Below are positions 8,444-16,412 of a stretch of DNA of 46,778 nucleotides, in pieces (position 1 is the first letter of the stretch; each line of letters begins with the position of its first letter). The position numbers and the translations under genes were made by a program. The stretch is from Bacteroidia bacterium (lineage in GTDB: Bacteria; Bacteroidota; Bacteroidia; Cytophagales; Cyclobacteriaceae). Under the pieces are notes generated by a model, which was not told the DNA's origin, ran no database searches, and was given only the letters and a program-made list of their open reading frames with translations. The stretch covers positions 1 through 46,778 of the forward strand of contig JAUIAO010000050.1 in the NCBI GenBank assembly GCA_030425425.1. The letters run 5' to 3'.

Positions 8444-8782
8444 ATGAAAATTACCATATTATCTCTCGCACTATTATTATTTGTTGCACTCGGAGCTTCT
8501 GCTCAGGATTCTTCTGACTTGAAAGGCCCAGCTTACAAAAACCGAAAAGTCTGGGAAAACCCTAAGCCCGCTACTACACTTACGATGAAGGACGGTGAAA
8601 CTAAAAAAGGTGCCGGTGTGAAATTGATGCTGCCACTAGAAAGAAAAACCGGTGAACTGAGAACAGTGACATTGGAGGCAAACAAGAACACCTTGAAAGG
8701 TCCTGCGTATAAGAATAGAAAAGTATGGCAGAAAGAATCTCAGGCCAAGGATACGGCAGATGAGCTATTAGCTAAAGACTAA
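8444..8782 (+). CDS. Small secreted protein with duplicated KGPAYKNRKVW motif
   Basis: A 112-aa protein with a clear signal peptide (MKITILSLALLLFVALGASA, cleaved before Q21). The mature protein has an identical 12-residue block, LKGPAYKNRKVW, at residues 26-37 and 84-95, joined by a basic linker containing GETKKGAGVKLMLP. Eight of the 12 codons differ synonymously between the copies, so the protein sequence, not a recent DNA duplication, is being kept. I recall similar GPxxKNxKxW repeats in small uncharacterised Bacteroidota proteins, but no function. There is no lipobox and no membrane segment after the signal. It follows the two-component pair after 276 bp and has its own strong terminator. 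Confidence 0.8.
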   Translation: MKITILSLALLLFVALGASAQDSSDLKGPAYKNRKVWENPKPATTLTMKDGETKKGAGVKLMLPLERKTGELRTVTLEANKNTLKGPAYKNRKVWQKESQAKDTADELLAKD

Positions 8783-8802
8783 ATAAAGACAATCAAAAGG
8801 AG

Positions 8803-8820
8803 TGAATGTGATCACATTCA
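8803..8820. promoter_or_regulatory. 18-bp perfect palindrome
   Basis: TGAATGTGATCACATTCA is its own reverse complement. It lies 20 bp after the stop of the small secreted protein and just before that gene's terminator. The TGTGA/TCACA halves recall CRP/FNR half-sites but without the usual 6-bp spacer. It may be a protein site or a weak hairpin. Confidence 0.35.
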
Positions 8821-8828
8821 TAGTTTTA

Positions 8829-8866
8829 GCCCACTTTCTCTACCCAGAAAGTGGGCAATTTTTTTT
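8829..8866 (+). terminator. Strong intrinsic terminator
   Basis: GCCCACTTTCT (8829-8839), a 6-base loop, AGAAAGTGGGC (8846-8856), then a run of eight T (8859-8866). The 11-bp stem is perfect. It ends transcription of the small secreted protein gene. Confidence 0.9.
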
Positions 8867-8973
8867 ATAATTCGTTCAAATTTTCCTGTCCTGAACCTTG
8901 ATTTCATACATCTCATATCTCAAGACTTTACATGATTTTTATTAGGAGGTGAAGTTATTATTAACTGAGCGAC

Positions 8974-8981
8974 TATTTTTG
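8974..8981 (+). promoter_or_regulatory. Candidate -7 element of the Nudix regulator
   Basis: TATTTTTG matches TAnnTTTG exactly but lies only 4 bp before the ATG at 8986. If used, the transcript would be nearly leaderless. No TTTG is found 19-20 bp upstream, so the match may be chance. Confidence 0.3.
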
Positions 8982-8985
8982 GTGC

Positions 8986-9642
8986 ATGAATCTACATAAG
9001 ACTAAGGTAGATGCGAATTCTTATGAGTGTACGCTGACCGTGGATTGCTCCATTTTTGGGTTTCAGGACAATAAATTAAAACTATTGCTCATCAAGCGAT
9101 CTGTGGATCCCTACAAAGATCACTGGATGCTTCCAGGTGGTGTAATGGGAGAAGGTAAAACTCTGGAGGATGCCGTCAGCGAAGTTCTTTTTAGTCTCAC
9201 GGGTATCAAGGATATTACCTATGAGCATGTGGACGTGTACAGTCAGGTGGATCGTCACCCAATCAAGCGTGTTGTTTCGATTACTTATTACGCTCTTATC
9301 AAACCAGAAAATCACCCTGTCATTGCCAAGAATTATGTGTCGGAAGTAGCCTGGTTTCCAGTAGATGACTTACCGCCTTTAGGTTTTGATCATGCACAGT
9401 TTTTTAAGGATTCATTCAATAGGCTTCAGCTTAACCTGGAGCAAAAACTGGTTTTTGGAGAGTTGCTCCCAGAAAAATTTACACTCAAAGAATTACAGGA
9501 TTTGTACGAAAGTATCCTTGGCCAAACGCTTGATCGCAGGAATTTTAGAAAACGAATCCTACAGATGGGATTACTTGAACCTACAAACGAAATCAAAGTA
9601 GGGGTACAGGGCGGACCGGCCCTTTACAAAATGAAAAACTAA
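8986..9642 (+). CDS. Nudix-domain transcriptional regulator, NrtR/AraR-like
   Basis: A 218-aa protein with an N-terminal Nudix fold (about 10-145) and a C-terminal winged helix (about 150-215: FTLKELQDLYESILGQTLDR then RNFRKRILQMGLLE). This layout is that of NrtR-family regulators, which in Bacteroidota control sugar or NAD genes and sense a metabolite through the Nudix domain. The catalytic Nudix box GxxxxxExxxxxxxREUxEExGU is degraded: GGVMGEGKTLEDAVSEVLFS has S-E-V-L-F-S where REUxEE is expected, so the two key acidic residues are lost and hydrolysis is unlikely. It sits 145 bp upstream of kduI in the same direction, which suggests, but does not prove, that it regulates uronate catabolism. 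Confidence 0.85.
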   Translation: MNLHKTKVDANSYECTLTVDCSIFGFQDNKLKLLLIKRSVDPYKDHWMLPGGVMGEGKTLEDAVSEVLFSLTGIKDITYEHVDVYSQVDRHPIKRVVSITYYALIKPENHPVIAKNYVSEVAWFPVDDLPPLGFDHAQFFKDSFNRLQLNLEQKLVFGELLPEKFTLKELQDLYESILGQTLDRRNFRKRILQMGLLEPTNEIKVGVQGGPALYKMKN

Positions 9643-9716
9643 TTATTCCTTCAATTTTCAAAGGCATTTTGATTTAATCCTTATTTAACACATGATTTAT
9701 TGTAATTTTAATTAAG

Positions 9717-9733
9717 TGTGTATAAATTACACA
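9717..9733. promoter_or_regulatory. Candidate operator between Nudix regulator and kduI
   Basis: TGTGTA-TAAAT-TACACA is an inverted repeat with perfect 6-bp arms and a 5-bp centre, centred 62 bp before the kduI ATG. It is the clearest dyad in this 145-bp gap. Binding by the neighbouring NrtR-like protein is inference from position. Confidence 0.45.
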
Positions 9734-9787
9734 GAAAATAAACATCATGGCTCTAAGGCTGTTTTGTTGGTATAAAATACAAGATCA

Positions 9788-10624
9788 ATGAGCGAATTAA
9801 GATTTAGTACACACCCAAAAGATTTTAAAAAATACGATACAGAGCAGATCAGAGAAAACTTCCTGATTCCTGAGGTAATGAAGACTGGAGAAGTGACTTC
9901 TGTATATTCTATGTACGACAGGTTTATCACTTTGGGAGTGGTTCCTACAGATAAGCCGTTGGCTTTGCCTGTGCTGGAAGAACAGACCAAAGCAGAATTT
10001 CATCTACAGAGAAGAGAGTTGGGCATCATAAACACAGGTGCTCCTGGCAAGGTGATTGTAGATGGTGCTGTTTATCAGCTTGCCAATAAAGAATGTCTTT
10101 ATGTGGGAATGGGAGCTAAAGAAGTCCTTTTTGAAAGTGATGATGCAAGTTCCCCTGCTGAATTTTATCTGAACACTTGCCCCGCGCACAAGGAATACCC
10201 TACAGTAAAAGCTGAGCTGAAAGATGCTAACAGGGTAGATTTGGGAGCCAAAGAAACTTGTAACGAACGAACAATTTTCCAATTCATTCATGAGAATGGC
10301 ATTCAAAGCTGTCAGTTGGTAATGGGATTTACTACCCTTGCTCCGGGTAGTATCTGGAATACATTTCCTCCACACACGCATTACAGAAGAATGGAAGTTT
10401 ACTACTATTTTGATCTTGCTGATGATCAAATCGTAATGCACTTTATGGGTGACCCAAAAGAGACAAGACACATCGCAATGCATAACAAGCAAGCTGTGAT
10501 CTCACCTGAGTGGTCTATCCACAGTGGAGCAGGCACAAGTAATTATTCATTCGTTTGGGGAATGGCTGGAGAAAACAAGGCATTCACTGATATGGATGGA
10601 GCCGATGTGAAAGAAATTAAATAA
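9788..10624 (+). CDS. kduI: 5-dehydro-4-deoxy-D-glucuronate isomerase
   Basis: KduI converts 5-keto-4-deoxyuronate to 3-deoxy-D-glycero-2,5-hexodiulosonate in the breakdown of pectin and other unsaturated uronides. The 278-aa length equals that of the E. coli enzyme. The zinc ligands of the cupin site are present at the same numbers: H196 and H198 in PPHTHYRRME, E203, and H245 in EWSIHSGAG. The N-terminal half is the second cupin-like lobe. No kduD, pectate lyase or SusC/D pair is nearby, so the rest of the pathway lies elsewhere. It is preceded by a Nudix-type regulator and a candidate operator (9717-9733) and followed by a terminator, so it is probably monocistronic. Confidence 0.96.
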   Translation: MSELRFSTHPKDFKKYDTEQIRENFLIPEVMKTGEVTSVYSMYDRFITLGVVPTDKPLALPVLEEQTKAEFHLQRRELGIINTGAPGKVIVDGAVYQLANKECLYVGMGAKEVLFESDDASSPAEFYLNTCPAHKEYPTVKAELKDANRVDLGAKETCNERTIFQFIHENGIQSCQLVMGFTTLAPGSIWNTFPPHTHYRRMEVYYYFDLADDQIVMHFMGDPKETRHIAMHNKQAVISPEWSIHSGAGTSNYSFVWGMAGENKAFTDMDGADVKEIK

Positions 10625-10652
10625 TTAATCATACTTCTTCATACGATTAAAG

Positions 10653-10679
10653 AGCTGGTCGAATAGGTCAGCTTTTTTT
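10653..10679 (+). terminator. Probable intrinsic terminator after kduI
   Basis: AGCTG (10653-10657) pairs with CAGCT (10669-10673) across an 11-base loop, followed by a run of seven T (10673-10679). The stem can be extended by A-U pairs with one mismatch. It is shorter than the other terminators here but well placed, 29 bp after the stop. Confidence 0.6.
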
Positions 10680-10773
10680 GTGTTCAGCTGTTTCAATAAT
10701 TGTACAACATTTCCTGTCGCTTATCCTATTGTCATCAATTTTGGTGAATGAATGTCTGATTGCATAATCTGAT

Positions 10774-10781
10774 TAAATTTG
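10774..10781 (+). promoter_or_regulatory. Candidate -7 element of the T9SS nuclease
   Basis: TAAATTTG matches TAnnTTTG and lies 42 bp before the ATG at 10824, giving a leader of about 35 bases. The -33 element is not at consensus spacing (nearest TTTTG ends 30 bp upstream). Confidence 0.4.
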
Positions 10782-10823
10782 GGCTCCCCAATCAAACTAC
10801 ATTTTAGAATAAGCAACTTACGA

Positions 10824-13800
10824 ATGAAATACTTCTTTTATTCGATTGGACTATTCCTTTCAGTGATCCAATTGACAGCTCAAATTCCCTCTGGTTATTA
10901 TAACACTGCCACAGGATCAGGCTATTCACTCAAAACCCAACTTCATCATATTATAGACGATCATAATTCCGTTTCCTATTCAGGTCTGTGGTCTGCATAT
11001 GCAGATACTGATATTGACCCGGAAGATGGATATATCTGGGATATGTATTCTGAGAACCCGTCCGGAGCAGATCCATATAATTTCACCTATGGTTCTAATC
11101 AATGTGGTAATTATTCCGGTGAGAGTTCATGCTATAATCGCGAGCATTCTTTTCCGAAAAGCTGGTTCAATGATGCCAGCCCCATGTACACTGATATATT
11201 TCATGTAGTACCTACTGATGGCTATGTAAACGGTCGTCGAGGAAACTATCCTTTTGGCGAAGTAGGTTCAGCTAGTTGGACATCTTTAAATGGCTGTAAA
11301 CTAGGTTCTTCATCTATAAGTGGTTACTCTGGGACTGTTTTTGAACCGATAGATGAATTCAAAGGGGATTTTGCACGGATATACTTCTATATGGCTACTC
11401 GCTATGAAGATGTCCTGTATAGCTGGAGTAGTCCCATGCTGGACGGAAGTACCGATCAGGTTTATGAGGATTGGGCACTGGAGATGCTGATCGATTGGCA
11501 CAACAATGATCCTGTCAGTCAGAAGGAAATCGATCGGAATAATGAGATTTATAGTAATGTTCAGGGAAACAGAAATCCATTTGTAGACCACCCTGAATAT
11601 GTGAATGCGATTTGGGGAAGTAGCAACGCAGTAGTCACTATCGACAAACAGGATTTTGAGGGGAATTTTGGAACTATTCTGTCTCGAACTATTAGTGAGA
11701 GTTCTTCTTACCAGATTACCGGTTCAGGATTGGAAGGTGAGATGACCGTATCAGCTGAGGATGGTTTTCAGATTTCTACAGACAATGTGTCTTTTGGTTC
11801 TCTATTGCATTTAAACCCTTCTGATGGATCTATATTCACTACAATTTATGTGAGGTTCTATCCAGAAACTGCCAAGTCCTATAATGCTAAAATTGCTCAT
11901 CAAAGTAATGGAGTGCCTTTCGAAAGTTTAAGTGTTCAAGGTATTGCTTCCTCTTCTAATTCCTCGTTGATCTTTTCTGAAGATTTTAATGATTGTGATG
12001 ATGGTCATCAGTTCACTAATTACTCTCTTTTAGGTGACCAGGAGTGGAATTGTACTGGTTTTGGAGTGAATGGATCAGAAGGCTTGCGAATGAACGGTTA
12101 TGTAAATGGTGTTGGAAGTTTGCAAAACGAAGACTGGTTGGTTAGTCCGAGTATAGATCTTTCTGGCTATACCAATGCTACCTTGACTTTCCAATCTGAT
12201 GTGTCATATTCCGGTAATGATATAGAGGTTTTCATTTCATCAAATTTCTCTGGAAATGTGCAATCAGCTACCTGGACTCAGCTTACTCCAATTTTGGATA
12301 ATGATAGCGGTAATGATACATGGACACATTCCGGAGATTTGAGTCTGGTGGATTATACCGGTGAATCAGTAGTGATTGCATTCAAATATAGCTCTACGGA
12401 TGTAGAGTCCGCCCGGTGGACGATTGACGATGTAAAAGTGGAAGGGCCAGATCAGGTCATCTGGTACGGAACACACAGTTCAGATGCCCATACTGCTGCT
12501 AACTGGTCATCTGGAAGTGTGCCAACAGCCTCTGATAATGTATTGATTCCACGAGTGGAAAATCAGGTGATCATCTCGGGTGATTTGGTAGTAAATGATT
12601 GTTCAGTGACGAATGGTGGTTCATTAAAGGTATTATCTGGAGCTTCTCTTGCAATTATGGGCGATGTTACCAATAATGGACAATTCATTGTAGAAAGAAA
12701 CATCTCTACTTCTCAGGGATACAGCATAGTTGGAGCGCCTGTAAATGAAACATATACGGATGATTTGGAAGCAGAACTGATTTATGGTGTGGATGAAGGA
12801 ATATTCACAGCCGATCTTAGTGCTCACCATACCTTAATGGTGCCTGGAAATGGTTATTTCGTTAGTTTTTTAGAAAATACACCAAAACTGACTTTTAGTG
12901 GCACACCAAATACTGGAATTATCAAAAGGAAAGTGTCTGAAGGAAATTTCGAATTGGTAGCCAATCCATATACTGCGGCAATTAGTATCAAGGATTTTCT
13001 TGATCACAATCAAAATACCGTGTCACAGTCGGTTTATTTTTGGGATGATGGTGGTCAGAATGTTGGCGCAAAGAGAGGAGGAGATTTTATCACTGTAAAT
13101 GCTGTTGGTGCAGTAGGGATTCGACAACCGAATAGCCAGAATGATCAGGTTGACGGGTTACTGGGCAGCTCAAGAGCGATGAATGGCTATATAGCCTCAT
13201 GTCAAGGAGTATATGTAGAAACTATCGCCGCTGGGGAGCTGGAGTTTACTCCAGATATGATTACTAGAAAAGCGAATAGCAATAGTGATGACCATTTTTA
13301 TCGTAAAATGGATGATGCAAGGATACTGTTAGCTGTTCAAAATGAGTTTTATTATAACGAGACCCTTATTGGAATTCGTGAAGATGCGTCAATCGGTCGT
13401 GATTATCAGTTTGATGCGGCAAAGATGGAAAGCGATTATCCACTGAAGATATATACCACAATTGGAGATGAAAAATTTGCCATACAGGCAATTCCGCAGG
13501 GAAGCGAAGAAACTACCAAAGTTCAGGTAACTTTTGAAGGATTGCCGGGAAGCTATAAAGTTACGTGCCCGATGATCGAGGGGTTGAATAATCGGTTTGT
13601 GTATTTGAGGGACCTCAGAAGCAATAAATTCTATGAATTGAATCTTGATAATGAATGGCAGATCACCCTGACTGAATTTAAGAAAGATTTTGAGTTATTA
13701 ATTTCTGGTTCCAATTTGTTATCTACTGAAATCAGGACTCCATTATCTATCAATGTGGAAGGAGGTATGCTCAAGGTTCTATATCAAACCAGTGGTAATG

Positions 13801-13955
13801 AAAGAGTCAATATCCATAACCTGGCTGGTCAGAAGATTTTGGATTTTGATGCTCAGTTTATTGACAATGAAGCATTTATTCCATTTAAGCCCGAGGAAAA
13901 TGTTTTATACATTTTGAGGTTGGATGATCAAGTAATCAAGTTTCAGGTAGATTAA
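10824..13955 (+). CDS. Secreted endonuclease I-family nuclease with T9SS sorting domain
   Basis: A 1043-aa multidomain exported protein. The start is the ATG giving MKYFFYSIGLFLSVIQLTAQ, a good signal peptide; an in-frame TTG 45 bp upstream is rejected. Residues about 21-265 are an EndA/NucM-type endonuclease I domain: CYNREHSFPKSWF holds the catalytic H108, and DIFHVVPTDGYVNGRRGNYP the metal-site region. Next comes a beta-sandwich repeat (about 270-375), then a jelly-roll adhesin-like domain (about 385-545, EDFND...NEDWLVSPSIDLSG...ARWTIDDVKV). The long C-terminal part ends with a type A sorting domain (about 975-1043: NIHNLAGQKIL... and FKPEENVLYILRL), directing secretion by the type IX system. 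Likely roles are scavenging of extracellular DNA or RNA. It is followed by a terminator. Confidence 0.9.
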   Translation: MKYFFYSIGLFLSVIQLTAQIPSGYYNTATGSGYSLKTQLHHIIDDHNSVSYSGLWSAYADTDIDPEDGYIWDMYSENPSGADPYNFTYGSNQCGNYSGESSCYNREHSFPKSWFNDASPMYTDIFHVVPTDGYVNGRRGNYPFGEVGSASWTSLNGCKLGSSSISGYSGTVFEPIDEFKGDFARIYFYMATRYEDVLYSWSSPMLDGSTDQVYEDWALEMLIDWHNNDPVSQKEIDRNNEIYSNVQGNRNPFVDHPEYVNAIWGSSNAVVTIDKQDFEGNFGTILSRTISESSSYQITGSGLEGEMTVSAEDGFQISTDNVSFGSLLHLNPSDGSIFTTIYVRFYPETAKSYNAKIAHQSNGVPFESLSVQGIASSSNSSLIFSEDFNDCDDGHQFTNYSLLGDQEWNCTGFGVNGSEGLRMNGYVNGVGSLQNEDWLVSPSIDLSGYTNATLTFQSDVSYSGNDIEVFISSNFSGNVQSATWTQLTPILDNDSGNDTWTHSGDLSLVDYTGESVVIAFKYSSTDVESARWTIDDVKVEGPDQVIWYGTHSSDAHTAANWSSGSVPTASDNVLIPRVENQVIISGDLVVNDCSVTNGGSLKVLSGASLAIMGDVTNNGQFIVERNISTSQGYSIVGAPVNETYTDDLEAELIYGVDEGIFTADLSAHHTLMVPGNGYFVSFLENTPKLTFSGTPNTGIIKRKVSEGNFELVANPYTAAISIKDFLDHNQNTVSQSVYFWDDGGQNVGAKRGGDFITVNAVGAVGIRQPNSQNDQVDGLLGSSRAMNGYIASCQGVYVETIAAGELEFTPDMITRKANSNSDDHFYRKMDDARILLAVQNEFYYNETLIGIREDASIGRDYQFDAAKMESDYPLKIYTTIGDEKFAIQAIPQGSEETTKVQVTFEGLPGSYKVTCPMIEGLNNRFVYLRDLRSNKFYELNLDNEWQITLTEFKKDFELLISGSNLLSTEIRTPLSINVEGGMLKVLYQTSGNERVNIHNLAGQKILDFDAQFIDNEAFIPFKPEENVLYILRLDDQVIKFQVD

Positions 13956-13975
13956 TGATGGTGAAATTCAATAAG

Positions 13976-14008
13976 AAAGGCTTCAGGAAAATTTTCCCGA
14001 AGCCTTTT
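13976..14008. terminator. Bidirectional terminator
   Basis: AAAGGCTTC (13976-13984) pairs with GAAGCCTTT (13999-14007); GGAAAA/TTTTCC inside continues the stem. A-runs and T-runs on both sides let it serve both the nuclease gene (plus) and the saccharopine dehydrogenase-like gene (minus). Confidence 0.8.
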
Positions 14009-14033
14009 GTATACGATTGAATTAATCGAATCA

Positions 14034-15230
14034 CTAATCTACTTCTAAATCACCATTGATTTCTTCTTGCCAAGGCAAACCATACTTGCCGATCTCAGCC
14101 ATAAATGGATCCGGATCAAATTCCTCTACATTGAATACGCCAGGTTTCTTCCACTTGCCTTCAAGAAACATCTTAGCACCAAGCATTGCAGGAACTCCTG
14201 TCGTATAAGAGACTCCCTGGGCAGAGGTTTCGTCAAAGGCATCCTGATGCTTGCAGTTGTTCCATACATAGTATGTTTTTTCCTGACCATCTTTAATACC
14301 TCTGACGCGGCAGCCGATAGAAGTCTCGCCAGTATAATTTTCACCAAGATCACCGGGGTTTGGAAGCGTTTCTTTCAGGAACTGAAGAGGTACGATCTCT
14401 ACACCTTTGTACATGATTGGCTCAATGCTCGCCATCCCGATGTTTTGGATCACTCTCAGGTGAGTCAGGTATTCATCACCGAATGTCATCCAGAATCTTG
14501 CTCTTTTCAGTGTTGGGAAGTTTTTTACCAAAGACTCTAATTCCTCGTGATAGATCACATAAGAGTTTTTTGGGCCGATATTCGGGTAGTTTAGGGCTTG
14601 TTTGATCTCATGTGGCTCAGTTTCTACCCATTGACCATTTTCCCAGTATTTTCCCTTTTGGGTTACTTCTCGAATGTTGATTTCCGGGTTGAAATTGGTG
14701 GCGAAAGCCTTACCATGATCACCTGCATTACAATCCACAATGTCGAGATAATGTATTTCATCAAAATGATGTTTAGCAGCATGAGCTGTGTAAATACTCG
14801 TTACACCTGGGTCAAATCCACATCCAAGAATAGCTGTTAAGCCAGCCTCTTTGAATTTGTCCTGATATGCCCACTGCCAGCTATATTCAAATTTGGCTTC
14901 ATCTTTTGGCTCGTAGTTCGCCGTGTCCAGGTAATTCACACCAGTTTCAAGGCAAGCATCCATGATTGTCAAATCTTGATATGGTAGGGCTACGTTGATG
15001 ACCAATTCAGGTTTAAACTTGTTTATTAGAGCAACGAGTTCGGGAACATTATCTGCGTCCACCTGAGCAGTTTCGATTTTACGATCTTTGATAAGAGCTG
15101 CGATATCATCGCACTTGGATTTGGTACGGCTGGCTAGCATGATTTCCGAAAATACTTCAGGAACTGCAGCACATTTTTGTGCCACCACACTGCCTACACC
15201 ACCAGCACCAATGATTAAGACTTTTGCCAT
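14034..15230 (-). CDS. Saccharopine dehydrogenase family protein, probable carboxynorspermidine synthase
   Basis: A 398-aa NAD(P)-dependent enzyme. It opens with a Rossmann motif, KVLIIGAGGVGSVVAQKCA, followed by an acidic second strand (MLASRTKSKCDD). The middle part, GCGFDPGVTSIYTAHAAKHH then DIVDCNAGDHGKAFATNFNP, and the C-terminal RVRGIKDGQEKTYYVWNNC match carboxynorspermidine (carboxyspermidine) dehydrogenase as I know it; that enzyme condenses a diamine with aspartate semialdehyde in the alternative polyamine pathway. The partner decarboxylase NspC is not in the window. Lysine-pathway saccharopine dehydrogenase is the main alternative. It has its own promoter candidate and a GC-rich palindrome directly upstream, so it may be transcribed apart from dprA. 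Confidence 0.82.
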   Translation of the reverse strand: MAKVLIIGAGGVGSVVAQKCAAVPEVFSEIMLASRTKSKCDDIAALIKDRKIETAQVDADNVPELVALINKFKPELVINVALPYQDLTIMDACLETGVNYLDTANYEPKDEAKFEYSWQWAYQDKFKEAGLTAILGCGFDPGVTSIYTAHAAKHHFDEIHYLDIVDCNAGDHGKAFATNFNPEINIREVTQKGKYWENGQWVETEPHEIKQALNYPNIGPKNSYVIYHEELESLVKNFPTLKRARFWMTFGDEYLTHLRVIQNIGMASIEPIMYKGVEIVPLQFLKETLPNPGDLGENYTGETSIGCRVRGIKDGQEKTYYVWNNCKHQDAFDETSAQGVSYTTGVPAMLGAKMFLEGKWKKPGVFNVEEFDPDPFMAEIGKYGLPWQEEINGDLEVD

Positions 15231-15257
15231 TTTGAGTAATTGTTTTTAGATGAATAA

Positions 15258-15295
15258 TTCGCGCGCGAAAGTACTTGAAAATTCAACTTTCGCAA
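15258..15295 (-). promoter_or_regulatory. Promoter with overlapping palindrome
   Basis: On the minus strand TTG (15293-15295) is followed after 19 bp by TACTTTCG (15266-15273), close to TTG-N19-TAnnTTTG with one mismatch. A perfect 12-bp palindrome, TTCGCGCGCGAA (15258-15269), overlaps the -7 element and the expected start site, where a repressor could act. The saccharopine dehydrogenase-like ATG is 28 bp further on. Confidence 0.5.
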
Positions 15296-15311
15296 TTATT
15301 TTTTGAAGTTA

Positions 15312-16409
15312 CTAAATGAGTTTGTATTTCTTGCCTGGCAGTGGCTTCACCATTCCTTGAAATTCCAGATTCAATAATTTTCCAGCTAATTGATTCAGTG
15401 ATATTTGGGTACGCCAGGACAGTTCGTCTATTGGAAGTCCATCTACATGAGTTTGAAGTAAATCAACGATTTTCTTATCCTCGGTTTCAAGCATTGAATA
15501 GTCCTTCTCTTTTTTGAGTTTTTCCGCTTCAGAGGCTTCATCCCAGTTGAGGTGATATTTCAGATCTTCAACGCTAGTGAAAATCAGTGCCTTTTGATTT
15601 CTAATAAGATAATTGCAGCCCTCTGAATACTGATGGTTCAGATCTCCCGGTACTGCAAAAACGGGTCTGTCGTAGCTGTCTGCTATGTTGGCAGTGATGA
15701 GTGCGCCACCTTTCTTTGCTGCCTCCACCACAATGGTCACATCACTCATGCCGGCTATAACACGATTTCTCGCAGGAAAGAAATGTGCATCAGGTTTTGT
15801 GCCAGGTGGGTTTTCAGAAAGCCAACCACCAGTATCCAACATTTCTTCTGCATATTTTTTATGTAATGCCGGATAGATTTTATCTAATCCTCCAGCCAAT
15901 ACAGCAATGGTAGGTATGTCATTTTTCAAAGCAGCCTTGTGTGCCGAAATGTCTATTCCATAGGCCAGACCACTCACAATGGCTGCATTCAAAGACCTAG
16001 ACGTCTCTACTATTTTTTCAGTAGTCTCTGTACCATACAATGTAGCATTCCTGGTGCCTACTATTGCGATTGTTCTTGGATAATCTGTTATGGCACCTTT
16101 GGCGTATAGAACATTGGGTGCATCTATGGCTTGTTTGAGTTTGGTCGGGTAAGTGCTATCGGTATAATGAATGATTTTGATCTGATGTTTTTCGCAGGTT
16201 GCTAGTACTTTTTCGGCTTTTTCCTGCGCTGATTTGTTTTTCAGCAACTCAAGTGTTTTTTGACCAATTCCAGGGATTTTGCTCAGATGGCTAGGTTTGG
16301 AAGTGAAAACCGCCTCGGCAGATCCACAATATGAAATGAGTGTTTTCGCACCAACATCACCAATTCCTGGTAGGAATTCCAACGCTAGTTGATACAGCTT
16401 GTCATTCAT
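15312..16409 (-). CDS. dprA: DNA-processing protein DprA
   Basis: DprA loads RecA on incoming single-stranded DNA during natural transformation. The 365-aa protein has an N-terminal helix-hairpin-helix region (about 1-70: LPGIGDVGAKTLIS and IPGIGQKTLELL), the central Rossmann-like DNA-binding domain (about 75-290) with VGTRNATLYG, SGLAYGIDISAHKAAL and LAGGLDKIYPALHKKY, and a C-terminal winged helix (about 305-365). All are complete. Three bases separate it from the MerR-type gene upstream, so it is likely co-transcribed with it and the CapA-like gene. Presence of dprA alone does not prove competence; no com genes are in the window. Confidence 0.95.
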   Translation of the reverse strand: MNDKLYQLALEFLPGIGDVGAKTLISYCGSAEAVFTSKPSHLSKIPGIGQKTLELLKNKSAQEKAEKVLATCEKHQIKIIHYTDSTYPTKLKQAIDAPNVLYAKGAITDYPRTIAIVGTRNATLYGTETTEKIVETSRSLNAAIVSGLAYGIDISAHKAALKNDIPTIAVLAGGLDKIYPALHKKYAEEMLDTGGWLSENPPGTKPDAHFFPARNRVIAGMSDVTIVVEAAKKGGALITANIADSYDRPVFAVPGDLNHQYSEGCNYLIRNQKALIFTSVEDLKYHLNWDEASEAEKLKKEKDYSMLETEDKKIVDLLQTHVDGLPIDELSWRTQISLNQLAGKLLNLEFQGMVKPLPGKKYKLI

Positions 16410-16412
16410 AGG

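Noticed and set aside
8944-8951. AGGAGGTG, a perfect Shine-Dalgarno sequence
   Set aside because: No start codon in a usable position follows; the Nudix regulator begins 35 bp downstream, and this phylum rarely uses such sites.
10004-10492. 162-codon open frame on the minus strand inside kduI
   Set aside because: Lies wholly antisense to a gene with intact catalytic residues; its translation is rich in Cys, Phe and Ser runs without any domain.
10779-10823. TTG-initiated N-terminal extension of the T9SS nuclease
   Set aside because: Would put 15 charged residues before a signal peptide; the ATG at 10824 gives a normal one.
14067-14540. 157-codon plus-strand frame inside the saccharopine dehydrogenase-like gene
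   Set aside because: Fully overlapped by a well-supported gene and without recognisable features.
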